Source: Arthrobacter sp. NicSoilB8 (GTDB lineage Bacteria > Actinomycetota > Actinomycetes > Actinomycetales > Micrococcaceae). Taken from it: a stretch of 64,000 nt of DNA. The stretch spans positions 2,728,001 to 2,792,000 of the forward strand of contig NZ_AP024655.1 in assembly GCF_019977355.1 (NCBI RefSeq), given 5' to 3'. The notes beneath the pieces were generated by a model. The model was not told the origin of the DNA, made no database searches, and saw only the letters and a program-made list of their open reading frames with translations. Shown here piece after piece: positions 44,090 through 52,630 of this stretch. How positions within the stretch are numbered: the stretch's first letter is position 1; every line of letters starts with the position of its first letter. A program made the position numbers and the translations under genes.

Positions 44090-44702
44090 CCTGCTCCCCG
44101 GCCGACTCGTGCGCCGCGGGCGTTTCCTGCGGCCAGGCGTCGGACACCTGCTGGCGCACCTCGCCGAGGGTCTGTGTGATCGCCTTGGTCTGGGCAATGA
44201 TGGGGAAGAAATTCCCGTCCCCGCCCCAGCGCGGAACCACATGCTGGTGCAGGTGGCCGGCGATTCCAGCCCCGCCGGTGACGCCCTGGTTCATGCCCAG
44301 ATTAAAGCCCGTGGGGTTGGCGACCTTGCGCAGCACCCGCATCGCCGTCTGGGTCAGTTCGGCGAATTCGGCCGTCTCCTCGACCGTGAGATCGGTGTAG
44401 TCGGGGATGTGCCGGTAGGGACAAATCAGCAGGTGGCCCGGGTTGTACGGGAAGAGGTTCAGCACCACGTAGCTGGTCCGTCCCCGGTACACGATCAGGG
44501 AGTCCTCGTCCTCGCGCTCGGGCGCGACACAGAACGGGCAGTCGTCAGGGTTCTTGAACTGGTGCTGGCCCCCCTTGATGTACGCCATCCGGTGCGGGGT
44601 CCACAGGCGCTGGAAAGCGTCCGGGACCCCGGCCAGGCCGAAGTCGTCCGTCACGGCGTGGTCGCCCGGATACTCCGGCCCGGCCCCTGTGGATTCCTGC
44701 AC
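44082..44702 (-). CDS. HIT-family nucleotide hydrolase/phosphorylase
   Basis: A 206-residue protein with the histidine triad HLHQHVVPRW (about 150-160) and the companion motif NLFPYNPGHLLI. A zinc-binding type CPFC (NPDDCPFCVA) lies near residue 55. In mycobacteria the homologue next to pgsA is an AP4A phosphorylase/hydrolase; the same activity is likely here. The start is GTG at 44702 with GGAAGGG six bases upstream, 19 bases after thrS. Confidence 0.93.
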   Translation of the reverse strand: MQESTGAGPEYPGDHAVTDDFGLAGVPDAFQRLWTPHRMAYIKGGQHQFKNPDDCPFCVAPEREDEDSLIVYRGRTSYVVLNLFPYNPGHLLICPYRHIPDYTDLTVEETAEFAELTQTAMRVLRKVANPTGFNLGMNQGVTGGAGIAGHLHQHVVPRWGGDGNFFPIIAQTKAITQTLGEVRQQVSDAWPQETPAAHESAGEQDA

Positions 44703-44721
44703 GCGCTGCCCTTCCGTAGGC

Positions 44722-46731
44722 CTAGCTGGTCCGGTTCCGGACAGCGTCGACGATCCGCTGGACGGCCTCGGCGACGGGCACGCCGTTGTCCTGGCTGCCG
44801 TCGCGGAAACGGAAGGACACCGCTCCGGCCTCGGCGTCGTCACCGCCGGCGATCAGCACGAACGGGATTTTGTCTTTGCTGGCAGTGCGGATCTTCTTCG
44901 GGAACCGGTCCGAGGAGATGTCCACCTCGGCTCGGATGCCGGCCGCCTTGAGCTGGCCCACGACGTCGAACATGTAGTCGTTGAAGGCCTCCGCCACCGG
45001 GATGCCCACCACCTGGACGGGTGCCAGCCAGGCGGGGAAGGCACCGGCGTAGTGTTCGGTCAGCACGCCCATGAAGCGCTCCACCGAGCCGAACAGGGCA
45101 CGGTGGATCATCACGGGCCGCTGGCGGGTGCCGTCGGCGGCCTGGAACTCGAGCTCGAAGCGTTCGGGCAGGTTGAAGTCCAGCTGGATGGTGGACATCT
45201 GCCAGGTGCGGCCGAGCGCGTCCTTGGCCTGGACCGAAATCTTGGGGCCGTAGAACGCGGCTCCGCCCGGATCCGGGATGAGCTCAAGCCCGGAGGCTTC
45301 GGCCACTTCGGCCAAGGTGCGGGTGGCTTCCTCCCAGGTGGCGTCGTCGCCGACGAACTTGTCCGGGTTCTTGGTGGAGAGCTCGAGGTAGAAGTCGTCC
45401 AGGCCGTAGTCCTTGAGCAGGCCGAGGACAAAGTTCAGCGTGGTGGTGAGCTCGTCCTTCATCTGCTCGCGGGTGCAGTAGATGTGGGCGTCGTCCTGGG
45501 TCATGCCCCGGACGCGCGTGAGGCCGTGCACCACGCCGGACTTCTCGTAGCGGTAGACCGAGCCGAATTCGAAGAGCCGGAGCGGGAGTTCACGGTAGGA
45601 GCGTCCGCGGGAGCGGAAAATCAGGTTGTGCATGGGGCAGTTCATCGGCTTGAGGTAGTAGTCCTGGCCGGGCTTACGGACCGTGCCGTCCTCGTTCAGT
45701 TCCGCGTCGATGTGCATCGCCGGGAACATGCCCTCGCGGTACCAGTCCAGGTGGCCGGAGACCTCGTACAGGTGGCCCTTGGTGATGTGCGGGGTGTAGA
45801 CGAACTCGTAGCCGGCATCCACGTGGCGCTGCCTGGAGTAGTCCTCCATGGCCTTGCGGATGATGCCGCCCTTGGGGTGGAACACCGGCAGGCCGGAACC
45901 GAGCTCGTCCGGGAAGGAGAACAGGTCCAGCTCCGCGCCGAGCTTGCGGTGGTCGCGGCGCTCGGCTTCGGCGATGCGCTCCTGGTAGGCCTTGAGCGCA
46001 TCTTTGGTGGGCCAGGCGGTGCCGTAGATGCGCTGCAGCTGCTGGTTGTTCTGGTTGCCCAGCCAGTAAGCGGCCGAGGACCGGGTCAGGGCGAAGGCGT
46101 TGGAGATCAGTTTGGTGTTCGGCAGGTGCGGGCCGCGGCACAGGTCGCACCAGATGCTGTCCCCGCTCTTGCGGTCCACGTTGTCGTAGATCGTGATGTC
46201 GCCGGCGCCCACCTCGACGTTGACGCCCTCGCCGGCGTCGGCGGCCTCGTTCTTCTTGCCCAGCAGTTCGAGCTTGTAGGGCTCGTCCTTCATCGCCTCG
46301 CGGGCCTGGTCCTCGGTGACGACGCGGCGCACGAACTTCTGGTTCTGGTTGATGATCTTCTGCATCATCTTTTCCAGCTGGCGGAGGTCTTCCGGGGTAA
46401 ACGGTTCCGCGACGTCGAAGTCGAAGTAGAAACCGTCCGTGATGTAGGGGCCGATGCCGAGCTTCGCGTCGGGGCGCAGCTGCTGCACGGCCTGGGCCAT
46501 GACGTGGGCCGTGGAGTGGCGCAGGACGTTGAGCCCGTCGGGGGAATCAATGGTGACAGCCTCGACCGCGGCGTCCTCGGGAAGGGGCTGGTCCAGGTCC
46601 TTCAACTCGCCGTTGACGCGGGCCACAACAACATCGCGGCGCTCAAAGAAGAGTTCCGCGCCGGTGGTCCCGGTAGTCACCTTGTTCTCTTCGCCGTCGA
46701 CGAGAAGGGTGATCTGCTGGGCATCTGACAC
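44722..46731 (-). CDS. thrS: Threonyl-tRNA synthetase
   Basis: A 669-residue class II synthetase with all domains: N-terminal TGS ([12 protein letters not shown]), the editing domain with [11 protein letters not shown] (about 72-82) and [13 protein letters not shown] (about 168-180), the catalytic core with zinc site [10 protein letters not shown] (about 365-374) and motif 2 ([13 protein letters not shown]), and the C-terminal anticodon domain. The start is GTG at 46731. No T-box is visible in the 167-base region upstream. Confidence 0.97.
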   Translation of the reverse strand: MSDAQQITLLVDGEENKVTTGTTGAELFFERRDVVVARVNGELKDLDQPLPEDAAVEAVTIDSPDGLNVLRHSTAHVMAQAVQQLRPDAKLGIGPYITDGFYFDFDVAEPFTPEDLRQLEKMMQKIINQNQKFVRRVVTEDQAREAMKDEPYKLELLGKKNEAADAGEGVNVEVGAGDITIYDNVDRKSGDSIWCDLCRGPHLPNTKLISNAFALTRSSAAYWLGNQNNQQLQRIYGTAWPTKDALKAYQERIAEAERRDHRKLGAELDLFSFPDELGSGLPVFHPKGGIIRKAMEDYSRQRHVDAGYEFVYTPHITKGHLYEVSGHLDWYREGMFPAMHIDAELNEDGTVRKPGQDYYLKPMNCPMHNLIFRSRGRSYRELPLRLFEFGSVYRYEKSGVVHGLTRVRGMTQDDAHIYCTREQMKDELTTTLNFVLGLLKDYGLDDFYLELSTKNPDKFVGDDATWEEATRTLAEVAEASGLELIPDPGGAAFYGPKISVQAKDALGRTWQMSTIQLDFNLPERFELEFQAADGTRQRPVMIHRALFGSVERFMGVLTEHYAGAFPAWLAPVQVVGIPVAEAFNDYMFDVVGQLKAAGIRAEVDISSDRFPKKIRTASKDKIPFVLIAGGDDAEAGAVSFRFRDGSQDNGVPVAEAVQRIVDAVRNRTS

Positions 46732-46898
46732 GGGTGTCTCCTATTCAAAGTTAAGGCTTCGTAGCTTGTGGCGTACGGGGACCACAGCCAGCCTCGTCCA
46801 TGCTATCGGTTTAGGAGGGGCCAACCAACGCGCCACGGCCGCAGCCGCAAACCACGCGCCGGCCGCGGGGAAGGGCGCTGAAGGGCGCCGAAGGGCGA

Positions 46899-49800
46899 TC
46901 AGCCGCCCAGCCCGGTGATGGCGAGGTTCCTGCCGATCCCGTCCAGAGGGCCGGGCAGGAAGGCGGCCAGGGGGCCGGGCGGGGAGGGCTCGTGCCGGCC
47001 CGCGGCGCCGGGGCCCGGTTCCGGGAACGGCAGGGTCTCCGGGCGGCTGAGGTCCCAGGCCATGCTGGCGCTGATGCTGATCCCCCGCGGTCCGGTCCTG
47101 CGGGTGGTCCCGCGGATCAGCAGCAGGCGTGTGCCGAACAATAGTGACCCGGCCTGCTCCTGCGCCTCGTGGAAGAAGACCGAATCCACGCAGCCCGTGC
47201 CGTCGTCGATACTGATGAACACCACCCGCCGGCCGCCGCGCATGGGCGGGGTCTGGGTGGCAACCCGCACCCCGGCCACAAGCACTTCCGTGCCGTTGCG
47301 CAGCCCCAGGAGCCTGTCCGCGGTGGTGACGCCGAGCCGGTCCAGCAACGGACGGTGGCTGGTCATGAGGTGCTCGCTGACGTCCACGGCCATCAGGTCC
47401 AGTTCAGCCCGGACGTTGTCCACCATGCTGGGGGCGGGCAGCACCGCTTCCAGGTTCCTCAGTTCCACGTCACCCAGGGGCAGCGCCAGCTGGCCCTCGA
47501 TGACCTCCACCCCCTTCCGTTGGGGCCGGGCCTGGAGCTTTTGCAGGTGTTGGACCAGGTCTGCCCGGTTGGCCGCTCCCCCGGAGGCCCGGTGCAGTGA
47601 ATCGAAGGCGCCGAGCTGGGCCAGCCGCTGGATGCTCGGCCTGCTCAGCCGCGACCTGGCGCGCAGGTCCGCCAGGGAATCGTAGGGCTGGCCGGCCACA
47701 ATCCGTTTCAGCTCGGCGCCGGAGAGTCCGAAGATGCCGTTCAGGCTCAGCCGGATTCCCAGCTTTCCCTGGTCCGGGCCTGATTCCACCGGCTCCACCC
47801 GGTACTCGGCCCGGCTGCGGTTGATGTCGAGGGGAAGGATGGGGATGCCGAGCCGGCGGGCCTCGGCCACGAGCAGGCGTTTGGGGTACATGCCGGGGTC
47901 GTGTTCCCAGAGCCCTGCCAGGAAGGCCTCCGGGTGGTGCGCCTTGAGCCAGGCCGACTGGTAAGTGGGCACGGCAAAGGCGGCACCGTGGGCCTTGCAG
48001 AACCCGAAGCTGCCAAAGGCCTTCAGCGTGCCCCAGACCTTGTCCACCACCTCGGGACTGTAGTTCCGGGCCCGCGCTTCTTTCCGGAAGAACTCCTCCA
48101 CTTTGCCCTCCAGCACCTCGTTGCCCAGCGCCCGGCGGAATTCGTCGGCGCGCGCCAGCCCGCACCGGGTCATGACATCGAAGGTCTTGAGGATTTGTTC
48201 GTGGAAGACCGTGACCCCGTGGGTCTCCTTGAGGACCGGCTTGAGGTCAGGGTGCGGGTAGATCTCGGGGGCGAATCCGTGCCGGTGTTCCAGGAAGGGC
48301 CGGACCATGTCGGATTTCATCGGGCCCGGGCGGAACAGCGAGATGTCAATGATGAGGTCGTTGAATTCCCGGGGCGCCATCTTGCCGATCAGTTCGCGCT
48401 GGCCCGGGGATTCGATCTGGAAACAGCCCAGGGTGTGGGTGCTGCGGATCAGTTCAAAGGTTGGTTCGTCGTCGAGCGGGACCGCGTTGAGGTCGATGTG
48501 CCCGTCCTCGGCAATGTAAGCCGGTCCCGTCCCGTCCGGACCCGCCGGATGCGCGCCGGCGGCCACCACCTCGGCCTTGGAGGGGTGGAGCCGGATGACT
48601 TCGCGGACCGCGAAGGCCATGGCGCTCTGCATCCGGACGCCCAGGACATCGAGTTTGAGCATGCCCATCGGATCCATGTCGTGTTTGTCGAACTGGCTCA
48701 TGGGCAGCCCCAGGCCGCTGGGCTGAACGGGGGTGCGGTCCAGCAGCGTGGCATCGCCGAGGATGACGCCGCACGGGTGCATGGAGATGTGGCGGGGCAG
48801 CCGGTCCAGCCGTTCCGTGAGGTCCACCAGCAGGTCCAGTTGCTGGTTTTCGGTGAAGCCGCGCTGCTCCACCCGGTTAGCGAATTCCTTCAGCTCGGGC
48901 TTCTCCATGAGGGCTTCGCGGAAATGGCAGGCCGAGAACCTCCACAGCTGCTTGGCGATTTCCCCGACCTCGCTTTCGTCCATGCCCAGGGCCAGGCCGG
49001 CGTCACGCACGGCACCGCGAGCGCGGTAGCCGTTCTGCATGCTCATCAGCGTGACCCGTTCGGCGCCGAAGCGCTCAAAGATCTTCCGGTAGACGTTGTG
49101 CCGTTCGGCGCTTTCAACGTCTATGTCGATGTCGGGCAGGGTGGCGCGGTCACGGGAGAGGAAGCGTTCGAAGATGAGGTCGTGCTGGAGCGGGTTCACC
49201 TGGCTGATGTCGATCAGGTAGTTGACCAGGCTGGAGGCGCCCGAACCGCGGGCGGCGGCCCGGACGCCCAGGGCCAGGATCATACGGGAGACCTCGGCGA
49301 CGGTCAGGAAATAGGAGGCGAAGCCCAGCGAGTCGATGATCCGGAGCTCGTGCTTCAGGCGGTCCCGCATCTGCCGTTCCTGTTGCCCGGAGATGCCCGG
49401 GAAGCGGCGGCCGATGCCGGCCTCACAGCGCAGGGTCAGCTCGGCGAGCGCGTCGCCGGCGATCCCGATCACGGACGCTTCCGGAACCACTGGCTGCTTC
49501 CACCCCATGTCGGCTACGGGATCCATGCGGCAGCGGTCCGCGAGCGCCTCGGTCTGGGCGAGGAGCCGGTTGAGGTCCGTCGTGCCGTAGCCGGCGGCGT
49601 GGATGATCTCCTGGCCCAGCTGCAGCATCCGGGCCGCTGATTTGAGCCAGCCCTGCCCGTTGGGCTGCAGCAGCGGGGCGGCGGAGAGCTCGGGGAGGGA
49701 TTTGAGCGTCCGCGCCGAGTCCAGCACATCGGCGGTGGCCGCGCCGTCCTCGGCGACATACCGCACGGCGTTGCTCAGCACGGCGGGCACCCCGTGTTCC

Positions 49801-50423
49801 GCGGCGAGTTTGAGCATGCGCACCGCGTGGGCGGTGCTCAGCGGCTCCCCGGGCGGACTCAGCTGGGATACCACTTCCGCTGCCAGCGTCCCGGGGGGCA
49901 GGGCGTCCAGCCAGCGTTTGAACAAGGTGCGGGGGCGCAGGTATCTCCGGCCGCTCATGGCGCGGCCGACGTCGGAGTCCGGGCCGATCAGGACCGTCAG
50001 GACCGGCTGGAGGGTTTCCGGGTCCACCGTGCGGGAGGCCAGCTCCGCCCGGGTGACGGCCACCGGCACCGCTCCCCCGGCTTTGCCCGTAGTGCGGGCG
50101 TGGGCGTCGGAGATCAGCCGGCACAGCGCCCGGTAGCCGGCGCCGTTGTTGTGGCCGTGCGCGAGCACGACGACGCGTCCCCCGAGCTGGGTGCGGAGGT
50201 CGCCGTCGTCGTCAAAGACCGCGAGGTCCACGCCGACGATCGCGTCCAGCCCGGCGGCCATGCACGCCTTCAGGTGCTTGACGGTTCCGTACAGGCCGTC
50301 GCGGTCCGTGCAGGCCAGCGCGGTGGCGCCGTCGGCGGCCGCGGCCGCGGCCAGTTCCTCCGGCCACGAGACGCCGTAGTGGGCGCTGAAGGCGGTGGAG
50401 ACGTGCAGGTGGGTGAAGTTCAT
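46899..50423 (-). CDS. dnaE2: Error-prone DNA polymerase III alpha subunit DnaE2 (ImuC)
   Basis: A 1174-residue C-family polymerase of the damage-inducible mutasome. An N-terminal PHP domain (FTHLHVSTAFSAHYG) precedes the palm with catalytic Asp residues in LPDIDIDVE (about 440), PGQRELIGKM and RPGPMKSDMV, and a C-terminal OB domain (VLVAGVRVATQ, then SIDDGTG). The length and lack of a C-terminal tau-binding region separate it from replicative DnaE1. ATG at 50423 overlaps the stop of the DUF6504 gene by four bases. With the LexA box upstream it is probably SOS-induced. Confidence 0.95.
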   Translation of the reverse strand: MNFTHLHVSTAFSAHYGVSWPEELAAAAAADGATALACTDRDGLYGTVKHLKACMAAGLDAIVGVDLAVFDDDGDLRTQLGGRVVVLAHGHNNGAGYRALCRLISDAHARTTGKAGGAVPVAVTRAELASRTVDPETLQPVLTVLIGPDSDVGRAMSGRRYLRPRTLFKRWLDALPPGTLAAEVVSQLSPPGEPLSTAHAVRMLKLAAEHGVPAVLSNAVRYVAEDGAATADVLDSARTLKSLPELSAAPLLQPNGQGWLKSAARMLQLGQEIIHAAGYGTTDLNRLLAQTEALADRCRMDPVADMGWKQPVVPEASVIGIAGDALAELTLRCEAGIGRRFPGISGQQERQMRDRLKHELRIIDSLGFASYFLTVAEVSRMILALGVRAAARGSGASSLVNYLIDISQVNPLQHDLIFERFLSRDRATLPDIDIDVESAERHNVYRKIFERFGAERVTLMSMQNGYRARGAVRDAGLALGMDESEVGEIAKQLWRFSACHFREALMEKPELKEFANRVEQRGFTENQQLDLLVDLTERLDRLPRHISMHPCGVILGDATLLDRTPVQPSGLGLPMSQFDKHDMDPMGMLKLDVLGVRMQSAMAFAVREVIRLHPSKAEVVAAGAHPAGPDGTGPAYIAEDGHIDLNAVPLDDEPTFELIRSTHTLGCFQIESPGQRELIGKMAPREFNDLIIDISLFRPGPMKSDMVRPFLEHRHGFAPEIYPHPDLKPVLKETHGVTVFHEQILKTFDVMTRCGLARADEFRRALGNEVLEGKVEEFFRKEARARNYSPEVVDKVWGTLKAFGSFGFCKAHGAAFAVPTYQSAWLKAHHPEAFLAGLWEHDPGMYPKRLLVAEARRLGIPILPLDINRSRAEYRVEPVESGPDQGKLGIRLSLNGIFGLSGAELKRIVAGQPYDSLADLRARSRLSRPSIQRLAQLGAFDSLHRASGGAANRADLVQHLQKLQARPQRKGVEVIEGQLALPLGDVELRNLEAVLPAPSMVDNVRAELDLMAVDVSEHLMTSHRPLLDRLGVTTADRLLGLRNGTEVLVAGVRVATQTPPMRGGRRVVFISIDDGTGCVDSVFFHEAQEQAGSLLFGTRLLLIRGTTRRTGPRGISISASMAWDLSRPETLPFPEPGPGAAGRHEPSPPGPLAAFLPGPLDGIGRNLAITGLGG

Positions 50424-50755
50424 GCTGTTTCGGGCTTCCGCAGGGGCTTCAGGGCGTCGTGGATCCGCAGGAGCCGCCACCGGCCGCTGCCGATGTGCCG
50501 GCTCAGGTCCAGGGTGAGGGTGGATTCCGCGGTGTCTTCCCCGGCGGCGCGCACCTGGACCCGCCAGATCTCATGGTCGACCAGGCCCGGACCGCTCCCT
50601 ATCGGCGCCCGGGCTTCCTCCGTCCACCACTGGCGGCGTTCATACCAGCGGACGGGTTCCGCACAGACCGTGTAGCGCCGGCCCGCCCAGTCCAGGCGCA
50701 GTGGCTGCCCGGAGGGCGTGCAGGCAACATCGACGGACTCGCTGAACATCCCCAC
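50420..50755 (-). CDS. DUF6504-like protein, first gene of the dnaE2 operon
   Basis: A 111-residue protein starting MGMFSESVDV (GTG at 50755, GGGAGG four bases upstream; an ATG two codons later is an alternative). It is rich in Trp and Arg, with RRYTVCAEPVRWYERRQWW and a C-terminal SGRWRLLRIHDAL. Small proteins of this kind (DUF6504) accompany the actinobacterial ImuB/DnaE2 mutagenesis genes. Here the gene is joined to dnaE2 by an ATGA overlap, with no Y-family polymerase gene between. Function is unknown; a mutasome accessory role is inferred. Confidence 0.75.
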   Translation of the reverse strand: MGMFSESVDVACTPSGQPLRLDWAGRRYTVCAEPVRWYERRQWWTEEARAPIGSGPGLVDHEIWRVQVRAAGEDTAESTLTLDLSRHIGSGRWRLLRIHDALKPLRKPETA

Positions 50756-50889
50756 ATTGCCTCCCGCGCCGTCCGCATGCCGCCGGCCCTGTCCGTGCCG
50801 GCGATCCCCTGCTGGATCTCAGTTAGCTGATCCTTGCCAACCAGAACCAAGACCAACCAGAACCGGGCTCAACCAAAAGCAGGTTCATA

Positions 50890-50907
50890 TTCGAACATAT
50901 ATTCGAA
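50890..50907. promoter_or_regulatory. LexA (SOS) box between dnaE2 operon and a divergent gene
   Basis: TTCGAACATATATTCGAA at 50890-50907 is a near-perfect palindrome. Within it, TCGAAC-ATAT-ATTCGA matches 11 of 12 defined positions of the actinobacterial LexA consensus TCGAAC-N4-GTTCGA. It lies about 135 bases upstream of the DUF6504-dnaE2 operon and 80 bases upstream of the divergent hypothetical gene. LexA repression of dnaE2 is established in mycobacteria and other bacteria. Confidence 0.85.
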
Positions 50908-50987
50908 TAAATACAGTCTACGTCGGGGAGGCGACAAAACCCAGTTCAGGGGTGGACGGACGCTGGTGCAGGTAGCAGGATTGAGCC

Positions 50988-51374
50988 ATGAGCTCCCACA
51001 ACGCACTCCTGAAGCACGTAAGCATCGCCGCCAAGGATTCAATCTTGGTGGCGACTTTTGATATAGACGGAAACATTCCCGGCCAGGGCGCCTATGTGGT
51101 GGGGCTCCTGGCGGCAACCCCTGACTATTCCCACCAGCGCAGAATGGGGATCGAGTTCATGAACGGCGAGGCCGTTTCCTTCTACTGCTTCAGCCATGAC
51201 GGCACGGAGGAGAATTTCGATCTCAAGGGGGTTGAGCATTCGGGCAACACCATTACCGGCCATTTCCCCCTCACCACGGTGCTGGGGCTGCCAAAGGGCC
51301 ACCTCATGACGGCGTTCAGCGACGCCGACGGCCGCGAGTACCAGGCCAACGTGCCAGTCGAAGAGGCCCTCTAA
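50988..51374 (+). CDS. Hypothetical protein (128 aa) divergent from the SOS operon
   Basis: A 128-residue, probably cytosolic protein starting MSSHNALLKHVSIAAKDS. It is mostly predicted beta structure (ILVATFDIDGN; RRMGIEFMNGEAVSFYCF; TAFSDADGREYQAN) and no family was recognised. ATG at 50988 lacks a strong ribosome site (GGATTGAGCC). It is transcribed away from the LexA box, 80 bases distant, so its promoter may overlap that box. Confidence 0.7.
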   Translation: MSSHNALLKHVSIAAKDSILVATFDIDGNIPGQGAYVVGLLAATPDYSHQRRMGIEFMNGEAVSFYCFSHDGTEENFDLKGVEHSGNTITGHFPLTTVLGLPKGHLMTAFSDADGREYQANVPVEEAL

Positions 51375-51392
51375 GCCCCTCCCCAGCAACTC

Positions 51393-51719
51393 CTACGTGC
51401 TGGACTTGTACACTTCCAGCTCGAGGGTGATGAAGGCATCGATCATGGCCCGGTAGGTCTTTTCGACGAGCTCGACGTCGATGTCCTTCTTTTCCGCCGT
51501 GGCGCGGACGTGTTCGATGACGCGCTCCACGCGCCCGGGTGCACGGACCTCAGCGCTGTCCGCCTTGAGGGTTCCGGCGATCCGGATCAGCCGTTCGCGG
51601 CGTCCGATCAGGGTCACGATCTGCTCGTCCACCTCGTCAACAGCCACCCTCACGGCAGCGAGCTGTTCCCGGTCGGCCTGGGCGGTCTTGTCGTCTGCGT
51701 GATTTGTGGGCATGTGCAT
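51393..51719 (-). CDS. Chorismate mutase, AroQ type
   Basis: A 108-residue all-helical enzyme converting chorismate to prephenate for Phe and Tyr synthesis. The AroQ pattern is VRVAVDEVDEQIVTLIGRRERL (read as two halves), then EVRAPGRVERVIEHVR and ELVEKTYRAMIDAFI, with Arg, Lys and Glu at the usual places. ATG at 51719 or 51713; no ribosome site is visible, and a -10-like GATACT ends three bases before the first ATG, so the mRNA may be leaderless. It diverges from a VOC gene 14 bases away. Confidence 0.88.
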   Translation of the reverse strand: MHMPTNHADDKTAQADREQLAAVRVAVDEVDEQIVTLIGRRERLIRIAGTLKADSAEVRAPGRVERVIEHVRATAEKKDIDVELVEKTYRAMIDAFITLELEVYKSST

Positions 51720-51733
51720 GACAGTATCGAAAG

Positions 51734-52156
51734 ATGCAGCCACGAGTCGACTTAATTTCGCTGGGTGTCCGCAGTGTTGACGCCTCACGCCGCTTCTACG
51801 TTGATGGCCTCGGATGGCCCGTCCACCGGGAAGTCCCCGGCGAGGTGCTCTTCATCCAGGTCAACCACGGCCTCCTCCTCTCGCTCTGGGACGCGGGCCA
51901 GATGCAGTCCGAAGCGGCCACCGATCCCCCTGCCGGCATTGCGTCCATCACACTGAGCCACAACCTTGCCAGCACGGCGGAAGTCGACTGGGTGATGGCC
52001 GAGGCCGAGTCCGCCGGAGCCCTCATCGTCGCGGCACCGAAGACCCAGCCCTGGGGCGGTTACACCGGCTACTTCGCCGATCCCGACGGCTACCGCTGGG
52101 AGGTCGCCTTCAACCCCGGCTGGGCGGTCGACGGCGGCGGCAAAGTGACACTGTGA
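51734..52156 (+). CDS. VOC-family (glyoxalase/bleomycin-resistance-like) protein
   Basis: A 140-residue metal-dependent-fold protein with two beta-alpha-beta-beta-beta units: VDLISLGVRSVDASRRFYVDGL and, in the second half, WGGYTGYFADPDGYRWEVAFNP with the typical DPDGYRWE ending. The VOC superfamily covers glyoxalases, dioxygenases and antibiotic-binding proteins; no specific role can be assigned. ATG at 51734 follows GAAAG immediately, without a proper ribosome site, and an AGTATC element lies just upstream, suggesting a leaderless mRNA. Confidence 0.87.
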   Translation: MQPRVDLISLGVRSVDASRRFYVDGLGWPVHREVPGEVLFIQVNHGLLLSLWDAGQMQSEAATDPPAGIASITLSHNLASTAEVDWVMAEAESAGALIVAAPKTQPWGGYTGYFADPDGYRWEVAFNPGWAVDGGGKVTL

Positions 52157-52176
52157 ACAAGGCAGTAAACACGTAA

Positions 52177-52390
52177 GGTGAGGTCGCGCGCAGGGTGTGT
52201 CGATCACACCATGCCCTCTACAAAGCCAGCAGGAAAGACACCGACGTCCGGACCTGGCTCAAGTCCACTGCCTCAGCACCAGAGGCCTCCATAGCAGGTT
52301 TCAATGCTCAGGCTGCATGTTCTTCAGGCCGAACTGTCAATGGCGCACCAGAACATTATGCGGCTCCGGCATGAACTTGACCGCCGAACG
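52177..52390 (+). pseudogene. Probable frameshifted remnant of a small HTH/coiled-coil protein
   Basis: The 474-base stretch 52157-52630 has no intact gene. From 52177 one frame reads GEVARRVCRSHHALYKASRK and continues DTDVRTWLKSTASAPE, like a helix-turn-helix. A +1 shift near 52290-52304 then gives LQAELSMAHQNIMRLRHELD, like a coiled coil. Together they recall small proteins encoded beside transposase or recombinase genes. Assignment is tentative. Confidence 0.3.
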
Positions 52391-52485
52391 CCGTGCCGCA
52401 ACTCTCTGATCTCTCCAGTCCCGGGTCTCCGCCGAAACAAGCCCCTACTGACTTCCGCCCCGTTAGTGAGCCCGGACAGGCCGGC

Positions 52486-52546
52486 GTTAAGATCACGCAA
52501 ATATCCGGGATTCCGGCATATGGAAAGCGTTAAGGCCCGTTCCGTT
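52486..52546 (+). promoter_or_regulatory. Two GTTAAG half-sites upstream of the hypothetical gene
   Basis: GTTAAG occurs at 52486 and 52529, 43 bases apart, in the 145 bases before the hypothetical gene at 52631. The hexamer matches the first half of the motif found upstream of the potassium transporter and kdp genes, but the second half (TCAAGA) is poorly kept here. Membership of the same regulon is possible only. Confidence 0.25.
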
Positions 52547-52630
52547 GAGGTTTCGGCGGTGGTGTCATAAGACACGAGGACACTGCGGCCACTGTGGTCG
52601 CGGTCAGATCCTCGGCAGGAGCAAACCAGA

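Noticed and set aside
44554..46728. 724-codon open frame on the plus strand
   Set aside because: It is antisense to thrS and has a Val/Gly/Glu-rich, family-less translation, typical of shadow frames in high-GC DNA.
46750..46770. GTTAAGG upstream of thrS as a further KdpE site
   Set aside because: Only the first half-site is present, with no TCAAGA at the 11-base distance, so chance is the simpler explanation.
46732..46898. T-box leader before thrS
   Set aside because: No T-box consensus or specifier stem is visible in the 167-base upstream region.
47901..49640. 579-codon open frame on the plus strand
   Set aside because: It is antisense to dnaE2, with no recognisable domain or ribosome site.
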